Below are positions 58,588 to 64,000 of a stretch of 64,000 nucleotides of DNA, in pieces. The stretch's first letter is position 1, and every line of letters begins with the position of its first letter. The stretch lies in NCBI RefSeq assembly GCF_037977385.1, contig NZ_CP150277.1, forward strand, positions 2,147,001-2,211,000, given 5' to 3'. The stretch comes from Terribacillus sp. FSL K6-0262 (GTDB lineage: Bacteria > Bacillota > Bacilli > Bacillales > Amphibacillaceae). The translations under genes were made by a program, and so were the position numbers. The notes under the pieces are model-generated. The model made no database searches and was not told the origin of the DNA. It was given only the letters and a program-made list of their open reading frames with translations.

Positions 58588-59994
58588 ATGACAGTGAAAG
58601 GCAAAACAGTACGCGAACTAGTGACGGATATCAAGAATAAGGAAATCTCACCTGTTGAGGTGGCCTCCTATTATCTGGAGCAAACAGAGAAGTCCAATGG
58701 TGATATCAATGCTTTCGTCACGATGAATGAAAACTTGATTGCTGACGCCAAGGAAGCGGAAGCAGCAGTGATGCGCGGTGAAAAAACAGGATTGCTGCAT
58801 GGTATACCGATCGGCATCAAGGACTTGACACCGGTGAAAGGGATGCGGACGACTTTCGGTTCGCCTGCTTTCAAGGACAATATTGCAGATCGGGATGCGA
58901 CCATCGTCACGCGGCTCCGCCAAGCGGGTGCTCTGATCATGGGCAAGACGAATACGCCTGAATTCGGTCATAAAGGTACTACTGACAATCTTGTTTTCGG
59001 GGCGACCGTAAACCCTTGGGACCATACGAAAACCGCAGGCGGATCAAGCGGCGGTGCAGCTGCTGCAGTGGCTGCCGGCATGGTGCCGCTGGCAGAAGGA
59101 AGCGATGGCGGAGGCTCCATCCGCATTCCGGCCAGCCTATGCGGCGTTTTCGGCTTCAAGCCGACATATGGGCGGATCCCGATGGATAATAATCTGGGGA
59201 ATGTCTTCGGATCCAGCTCCCCGTTCGTCAACCATGGACCGTTGTCGAACAATCCGGATGACAGTGCGCTATTCCTGGAAGCTGTACAGGGACCTTCCAC
59301 GACCGATCCATTCAGCCTCCCGCTTTTGGACAGCCAAATCGGCTCTTCCTATCTGGAGGAACAGGCGCAGGGTCTTCGGATTGCTTATACACCGGATTTC
59401 GGAATGTATGCCGTCGATCCGGAAGTACGCCAGGTTGTGGAGGCGACATTTGATAACTGGCGCGCACTCGGCATGTCTGTGGAAACAGTGGAACTGGATT
59501 TCGATATGGATCGGCGCGGGTTCAATGGATTCTTCACAAGCATGTGGTATGCTTCATCGGCGGCTGGCAGCGCCAAGCTGCTTGAAAGCAATCCGGAATG
59601 GGTGTCCGATTCCTATCGCGATATGATCGAAAAGGGCAAAGCCTTGATGGCCTCTGATTATCGTGCTTATGAACGGAATCGTACGACGGTCTGGAACAGG
59701 CTGCAGACGGTGCTGCAGGATTATGATTTGGTATTGTCACCGACATTGGCAGTTCCAGCCTTCGACCATCACTTATTGGGACCTTCAGTCATAGACGGGC
59801 AGCAAGTGAAGGAAGATGCAGACTGGATGATGACACATGCTTATAATGTGACAGGTCTTCCGGCAGCATCACTTCCGGCCGGCCTTTCACAGGGAAGGCT
59901 GCCGATCGGTATGCAGATTGCCGCCAATCGCTTCGAGGACGCCCGTGTCCTTCGTACAGCCAAAGCTTATATGGATGCCTATCCATTACGTTGA
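58588..59994 (+). CDS. amidase signature family hydrolase
   Basis: A 468-residue amidase with the full Ser-cisSer-Lys triad: Lys in PIGIKDLT (about 78), TAGGSSGGAAAAVAAGM (cis-Ser about 154) and GSDGGGSIRIPAS (nucleophile Ser about 178). The substrate cannot be told; members include GatA-like, nylon-oligomer, and aryl-acyl amidases. It has no GatB/GatC neighbours, so it is not the tRNA enzyme. A GTG two codons downstream (58594) is better spaced from AAAGGGG and could be the true start. Confidence 0.87.
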   Translation: MTVKGKTVRELVTDIKNKEISPVEVASYYLEQTEKSNGDINAFVTMNENLIADAKEAEAAVMRGEKTGLLHGIPIGIKDLTPVKGMRTTFGSPAFKDNIADRDATIVTRLRQAGALIMGKTNTPEFGHKGTTDNLVFGATVNPWDHTKTAGGSSGGAAAAVAAGMVPLAEGSDGGGSIRIPASLCGVFGFKPTYGRIPMDNNLGNVFGSSSPFVNHGPLSNNPDDSALFLEAVQGPSTTDPFSLPLLDSQIGSSYLEEQAQGLRIAYTPDFGMYAVDPEVRQVVEATFDNWRALGMSVETVELDFDMDRRGFNGFFTSMWYASSAAGSAKLLESNPEWVSDSYRDMIEKGKALMASDYRAYERNRTTVWNRLQTVLQDYDLVLSPTLAVPAFDHHLLGPSVIDGQQVKEDADWMMTHAYNVTGLPAASLPAGLSQGRLPIGMQIAANRFEDARVLRTAKAYMDAYPLR

Positions 59995-60019
59995 AAAGCA
60001 GCTTCGGCTGCTTTTTTTC
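59994..60019 (+). terminator. terminator of the amidase gene
   Basis: Stem AAAAGCAGC / GCTGCTTTT with a TTCG tetraloop and T8 run. Confidence 0.88.
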
Positions 60020-60037
60020 TTTTGTCCAGGAAATCCC

Positions 60038-60060
60038 GGTTATTTTACATAAAATTAACC
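60038..60060 (+). promoter_or_regulatory. palindrome / Pho-box-like repeats before the YhcR-like gene
   Basis: GGTTATTTTA (60038-60047) and TAAAATTAACC (60050-60060) form an almost perfect palindrome. The same bases hold TTTACA (60044) and TTAACC (60055), hexamers with the 11-base period of PhoP half-sites. Either reading is tentative. Confidence 0.3.
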
Positions 60061-60166
60061 AGAATCATGCCTATCCTCCTATTTCGGGAAGGGGAGGTTC
60101 CCGCTAGTATGGTAGATGACGGAGTTCGCCGCTATTTGCCGAACTTACTATTATTTTGGGGGAATC

Positions 60167-63100
60167 ATGTTAATGGGCAAAAGAGCAGTATCTGTTTTTG
60201 CAATAGTCGCACTTATCTGTTCCGGTATCATGCCGGGCTTCGCCTCTGTATCACAGGCGGCGGAGCGTATCGCGGCGCCGATTCTATCGGAGTATGCAGA
60301 AGGAAGCTCCTATGATAAGGCAATTGAGCTTTATAATCCGACAGATGAACCAATCGATCTCAGTCAATTCGAGCTGGCAGGATATTTCAATGGCAATACA
60401 AAAGCAACCGCTTCGTTTACCTTGTCGGGTACATTGGCGCCGGCTGATACATATGTCATTGTGAATCCGCGTGCAAGCGAAGCCCTGCTGGCCAAAGCGG
60501 ATCAGACAAACGGGAGTGTCATCAATTTCAATGGGAATGATGCAGTAGCCCTGCAGAAGGATGGAGCGATCCTTGATGTCGTAGGTGAAATCGGAAACGA
60601 TCAGGACACGGCCAAGGATATCGGCCTCATCCGGTCTGCTGACGTGACCGAGGGCAGCCCGGCCTTTGTTTCGGAGCAGTGGGAAGAGACAGCGAAGGAT
60701 GCCTTTGAAACGATCGGATCCCATGGACAGGAGCCTCCTGCGGATGAGCCGGGGGAAGAGCCTGAACCAGGCGAAGTCCAGTCGATTGCCGATATAAAGA
60801 GCAAGACAGGAGAAACGGTGACTGTGGAAGGGATAGCAACCGCAGATAATGGAAGTATCGGCGGAGGCAAGCTATCTGTCTACATCCAAGATGACACAGC
60901 TGGAATCAATATCTATCATGCTGATGAAGCCGCCTTTCCGGAGGTGAAAGAAGGGGATCTTATCCGTGTGACAGGAGAAATCACTAATTATCGAGGTTTG
61001 ACAGAGATTGCACCTGAAGCGGATGGTATGACTGTCATTTCCCAAGATAATGAGCTTCCCCTTCCAAAAGAGCTGACAATCGGTCAGCTCCAGGCTGAGG
61101 AAACAGCTGAACCGGCAGAAGGGAAGCTGATCCGGGTGTCCGGCTACATCAAAGATATCCCGGAAAGCCCAGCTGGCGGCGGTTACAATATCCAGTTCAT
61201 CAACGAAAACTATGAATCTGTCACATTGCGGATCATGGAATCTGCCATGGACATGTCAGCTGTCGAAGAAGGAAAGTGGTATACCGTTACCGGCATCCTG
61301 AGTCAATACGACAGCTATCAAATCCTCCCTCGCAAACAAGAGGATATGCAGGCGGCACAGGAACAGCCGGAGCCTCCAAAGGCAGAGGGAGAGTACACGG
61401 CGATTGTGGAATCTGTAACGGATGGTGATACGATTCGCTTGCAGGAACCTGTTTTAGGCTCGGATCGGGTCCGCTTTGTAAATGCGGATACGCCAGAGAC
61501 ATTCCACAGTGTCAAAAATGAATTGGACCAAAACCAGATGGATCACGGCAAAGCAGCCTCTGACTATTTGAAATCCAAGCTGTCCGAAGGTGACGAAATC
61601 ACAGTGAAAGTAGGAGAAGAGCCGACGGATGATTACGGTCGACTGCTGGCGCAGGTAATTACTGCCGATGGCGAAAATTTGAATCTTGAACTGGTGAGGG
61701 AAGGTTTGGCCGTTACTTACTTCATCGCACCGATTGGGAATGAGGGAGAGTACGAGACCTATCAGCGAGCAGTGGCAGAAGCAAAAAGTCAGCAAAAAGG
61801 AATCTGGAGGCCAGACTCTCCATTGGAGGAGCTGCCATTTGAATTCCGTGCTCGTTATGATGGCGGCGGACTGGATAAATATGTCGGGAATTCGGATACA
61901 AAGCAATATGTCGTTCCTGATCAGTGGGAGTCCATTCCGGTAGACAAGCGTATTTTCTTCTGGACAGAACAGGATGCAATCGAGGCGGGCTATGAAACCG
62001 CTGGTGAAATGCAGCCACCTGCCCAGGAAGATACCCTCTCTGTGCAGCTTCTGGGCATGAACGATCTTCACGGCAAGATCGATCAGCAATATGAATTGGA
62101 TACAGACGGAGATGGCACGACAGATGGCACTTTCGGACGTATGGATTACACAGCGGCAGCCATTAAACAGCGGGAAGCTGAAAATCCGAATAGCTTGCTT
62201 GTGCATGCAGGGGACATGATTGGCGGCAGCTCTCCTGTTTCGGCATTGCTGCAGGATGAGCCTACAATCGAAATCATGGAAGCGATGGGCTTCGACGTGG
62301 GTACGATCGGCAATCATGAACTGGATGAAGGTACAGAGGAGCTGCTGCGTATCGTACATGGAGGGGAGCATCCGAACGGTACTCCGGGCTATGATGGAAT
62401 GGACTTTCCGACATTATGTGCCAACTGCGTGTATAAAGACAGCGGCGAAACGATTTTGCCTCCTTACAGCATCGAGGAAGTCGATGGAGAGAAAATTGGT
62501 TTTATCGGTGTGAATACAACCGCATCGCTTGGGATGGTCATGCCGGAAGGAATTCAGGATATCACCATCACCGATGAGGTGGAAGCAGTCAATAAAGCAG
62601 CGGCTGAATTGAAGGAAAAAGGCATCAAGGCAATTGTCGTCCTGTCCCATATGCCAGCTGAGCAAAGCGGGGATGGCGCGACGGGTGATGCAGCGGAGAT
62701 GGCCAATGCTGTGGATGATGAAGTGGATATCATCTTCGCTGCCCATAACCATGCTGTTGTGAATGCAATGGTGGATGATAAACTGATCGTTCAGGCATCG
62801 GAATACGGAAAAGCTTTTTCGGATGTGGATGTCGAAATCGATCGCGAGACAGGCGACATTGTTTCCAAGCAAGCAGAAATAGTCTGGGCAGATCAGGCAG
62901 TCCTTACGCCTGATCCGACAGTCGGGGCAATCTTGGCTGGATATGCCGAAGAAGTGGCACCAATCATGGATGAAGTCGTTGGTATCGCAGCCAATACCAT
63001 GACTGGCGGTTATGCTGTAAAAGGAGAAGCAGGGGACAATGCCCTTGGGAATTTGATCGCTGATGGCATGAGGGAGGCAATGGATAGTGATTTTGCCATG

Positions 63101-63700
63101 ATGAACGGCGGAGGGATCAGGGATGATTTGCTGGAAGGCGATATTACTTGGGGTGAACTCTTCAATATCCAGCCATTCAATAATACGCTCATGACATTCG
63201 AGATTGACGGGGCGGATCTGGAGGAAATCCTGAATGCGCAGATCACTTCCTATGGTCCTGATTACAGCATCAGCGGTTTTACGTATACATGGAATGGGGA
63301 AACCAATCAGGTTATGGATATCAAGCTTCCCGATGGTTCTTCGATTGCGGAGGATAAAGTATATACGCTGACTGTGAATAACTTCATGGGTACCTCGCAA
63401 GGAGATAAGTATCGCCCGATCAGTGAGCTGGGCCGCAACCCTGTCATGGGGCCGGAGGATTTGGAAGCAACCGTTGCATTTGTAAGGGGCTTCGAAATGG
63501 AGCCGATCGCTTATGAAGCAGAGGGACGCATTTCAGAAGTAAGCGGGGATGCACCAGTGGATCCTCCGTCCGGTCCCGAGGAGCCGCCGGCAGATCCGGA
63601 GGAACCACCAGCAGATCCGGATCATCCGATTGCAGATTTCGTAAAAGGTATCATCGGTACGGTATGGAATTGGGTGAAGCAGCTGTTCTGGCGCTGGTAA
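60167..63700 (+). CDS. secreted multidomain nuclease / 5'-nucleotidase (YhcR-like)
   Basis: An 1177-residue exported protein with a signal peptide (about 1-32, cut near SQAAERI). Domains: lamin-tail-like (about 32-150); Pro/Glu linker; two OB-fold repeats (about 200-390); staphylococcal-nuclease (about 408-560, VTDGDTIRL, RFVNADTPE); then 5'-nucleotidase (about 624-1120: LLGMNDLHGKID, GNHELDEG, FAAHNHAVV, NGGGIRDD). B. subtilis YhcR is a sugar-nonspecific calcium nuclease with this architecture and a sortase signal. Here there is instead a Pro/Glu-rich spacer and an aromatic tail IGTVWNWVKQLFWRW with no LPxT. ATG 60167 follows TGGGGG; a second ATG is two codons on. Confidence 0.85.
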   Translation: MLMGKRAVSVFAIVALICSGIMPGFASVSQAAERIAAPILSEYAEGSSYDKAIELYNPTDEPIDLSQFELAGYFNGNTKATASFTLSGTLAPADTYVIVNPRASEALLAKADQTNGSVINFNGNDAVALQKDGAILDVVGEIGNDQDTAKDIGLIRSADVTEGSPAFVSEQWEETAKDAFETIGSHGQEPPADEPGEEPEPGEVQSIADIKSKTGETVTVEGIATADNGSIGGGKLSVYIQDDTAGINIYHADEAAFPEVKEGDLIRVTGEITNYRGLTEIAPEADGMTVISQDNELPLPKELTIGQLQAEETAEPAEGKLIRVSGYIKDIPESPAGGGYNIQFINENYESVTLRIMESAMDMSAVEEGKWYTVTGILSQYDSYQILPRKQEDMQAAQEQPEPPKAEGEYTAIVESVTDGDTIRLQEPVLGSDRVRFVNADTPETFHSVKNELDQNQMDHGKAASDYLKSKLSEGDEITVKVGEEPTDDYGRLLAQVITADGENLNLELVREGLAVTYFIAPIGNEGEYETYQRAVAEAKSQQKGIWRPDSPLEELPFEFRARYDGGGLDKYVGNSDTKQYVVPDQWESIPVDKRIFFWTEQDAIEAGYETAGEMQPPAQEDTLSVQLLGMNDLHGKIDQQYELDTDGDGTTDGTFGRMDYTAAAIKQREAENPNSLLVHAGDMIGGSSPVSALLQDEPTIEIMEAMGFDVGTIGNHELDEGTEELLRIVHGGEHPNGTPGYDGMDFPTLCANCVYKDSGETILPPYSIEEVDGEKIGFIGVNTTASLGMVMPEGIQDITITDEVEAVNKAAAELKEKGIKAIVVLSHMPAEQSGDGATGDAAEMANAVDDEVDIIFAAHNHAVVNAMVDDKLIVQASEYGKAFSDVDVEIDRETGDIVSKQAEIVWADQAVLTPDPTVGAILAGYAEEVAPIMDEVVGIAANTMTGGYAVKGEAGDNALGNLIADGMREAMDSDFAMMNGGGIRDDLLEGDITWGELFNIQPFNNTLMTFEIDGADLEEILNAQITSYGPDYSISGFTYTWNGETNQVMDIKLPDGSSIAEDKVYTLTVNNFMGTSQGDKYRPISELGRNPVMGPEDLEATVAFVRGFEMEPIAYEAEGRISEVSGDAPVDPPSGPEEPPADPEEPPADPDHPIADFVKGIIGTVWNWVKQLFWRW

Positions 63701-63702
63701 TG

Positions 63703-63744
63703 AAAAGAACCTTCAAGCAATCATTTGCTTGAAGGTTCTTTTTT
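63703..63744. terminator. bidirectional terminator
   Basis: Perfect 18-bp stem (63703-63720 with about 63725-63742), short loop, A4 and T6 ends; the nhaC stop codon lies at its right edge. Confidence 0.88.
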
Positions 63745-64000
63745 AGCTTTCGACTGGGCTTTTATCTTTGTTATACCAGATGAACTTTCCAGTGTACCCG
63801 TAGATGATGGCAAGTCCGAGAGCTACAAAGCTCAGCCACATGAATGGCAGATAGGAGAAGGTCGAAACACCAAGAATGCCAGCCATGTAAATACCATTGT
63901 CCGACCAAGGCACCATACCGGAAGTCAAAGTGCCCCCGACTTCTGTGTTACGGGAAAGGACGCGTCGGTCAAGCTGCTGCTTGTCATACGTTTTTTCCAT
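63743..64000 (-). CDS. nhaC: Na+/H+ antiporter NhaC, C-terminal part (cut by window edge)
   Basis: The last 85 codons lie in the window. The peptide has LSRNTEVGGTLTSGMVPWSDNGIYMAGILGV, typical of the NhaC family C-terminus, then a final membrane helix and a charged tail KDKSPVES. The gene continues past the right end of the window. A bidirectional terminator shared with the YhcR-like gene ends it. Confidence 0.85.
   Translation of the reverse strand: MEKTYDKQQLDRRVLSRNTEVGGTLTSGMVPWSDNGIYMAGILGVSTFSYLPFMWLSFVALGLAIIYGYTGKFIWYNKDKSPVES

Noticed and set aside
58588..59994. GatA subunit of tRNA amidotransferase
   Set aside because: Same catalytic triad, but gatB and gatC are not adjacent and the C-terminal half does not follow GatA; called a generic amidase.
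1..64000. CRISPR array, prophage, restriction or toxin-antitoxin system, tRNA or rRNA genes
   Set aside because: No regularly spaced repeats, phage structural genes, defence genes or RNA genes were seen on either strand.

Overview
The window reads as one continuous, mostly housekeeping segment of a Bacillaceae chromosome (Firmicutes). The evidence is strong AGGAGG-type ribosome sites with ATG/GTG/TTG starts, SigA, SigB and SigD type promoters, TnrA and CcpA sites, SAM-I (S-box) riboswitches, dense intrinsic terminators, and close likenesses to Bacillus subtilis proteins such as TnrA, MetNIQ, MotAB, YfiT, YfmJ, YuiF, YhcR and HelD. The mannitol operon has the order mtlA-mtlR-mtlF-mtlD, as in Geobacillus rather than B. 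subtilis. Base composition is moderate. A Terribacillus- or Bacillus-like genus is plausible, but this is inference. I see no prophage, plasmid, CRISPR array, rRNA, tRNA or intact insertion sequence.

Layout. 1-4.1 kb: end of a glycerophosphodiesterase gene, a tiny gene, tnrA with a TnrA box, then an S-box riboswitch driving metQ-metN-metI. 4.1-5.9 kb (minus): pit phosphate transporter with a DUF47 partner. 5.9-10 kb: a HesB-like protein, an M20 peptidase and a polar amino-acid ABC transporter. 10-13 kb: a NitT/TauT-type ABC transporter behind an apparently TnrA-activated promoter and a structured, terminator-containing leader. 13-18.7 kb: a ZIP metal transporter behind an MntR-like operator, a COG2309 peptidase, msmX, yfiT, an SDR and a thioredoxin-reductase-like flavoprotein. 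18.7-24 kb (minus): the mannitol PTS operon. 24.2-25.8 kb: motAB. 25.9-30 kb: an unknown protein, a histidinol phosphatase, a nucleoside hydrolase, a FAH-family enzyme and a degenerate HPr-like protein. 30.2-37 kb: argCJBD, purU, a ribokinase and queF. 37-46 kb: redox and stress genes, ridA, an MFS exporter, helD and a DASS dicarboxylate transporter. 46-55 kb: a hydroxyacid dehydrogenase, two flavin monooxygenases (the second behind an S-box), a NUDIX hydrolase, an M29 aminopeptidase, an IDO-like 2-oxoglutarate dioxygenase with a GNAT, and a quinone-type ring-cleavage dioxygenase. 55-64 kb: adenine deaminase, yuiF, an amidase, a giant secreted YhcR-like nuclease/nucleotidase and the end of an nhaC gene.

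How they fit together. Sulfur/methionine is served by two S-box units. Nitrogen is served by TnrA, which probably activates itself and the 10-13 kb transporter. Carbon is marked by CcpA sites at mtlA, msmX and the HPr-like gene. Nucleic-acid salvage is represented by the YhcR-like enzyme, nucleoside hydrolase, ribokinase and adenine deaminase. The best candidates for something undescribed are the attenuator-like leader of the 10-13 kb transporter, the HPr-like protein lacking the phosphorylation loop, a perfect inverted pair of DnaA boxes at 27.56 kb, and the IDO-like dioxygenase/acetyltransferase pair.
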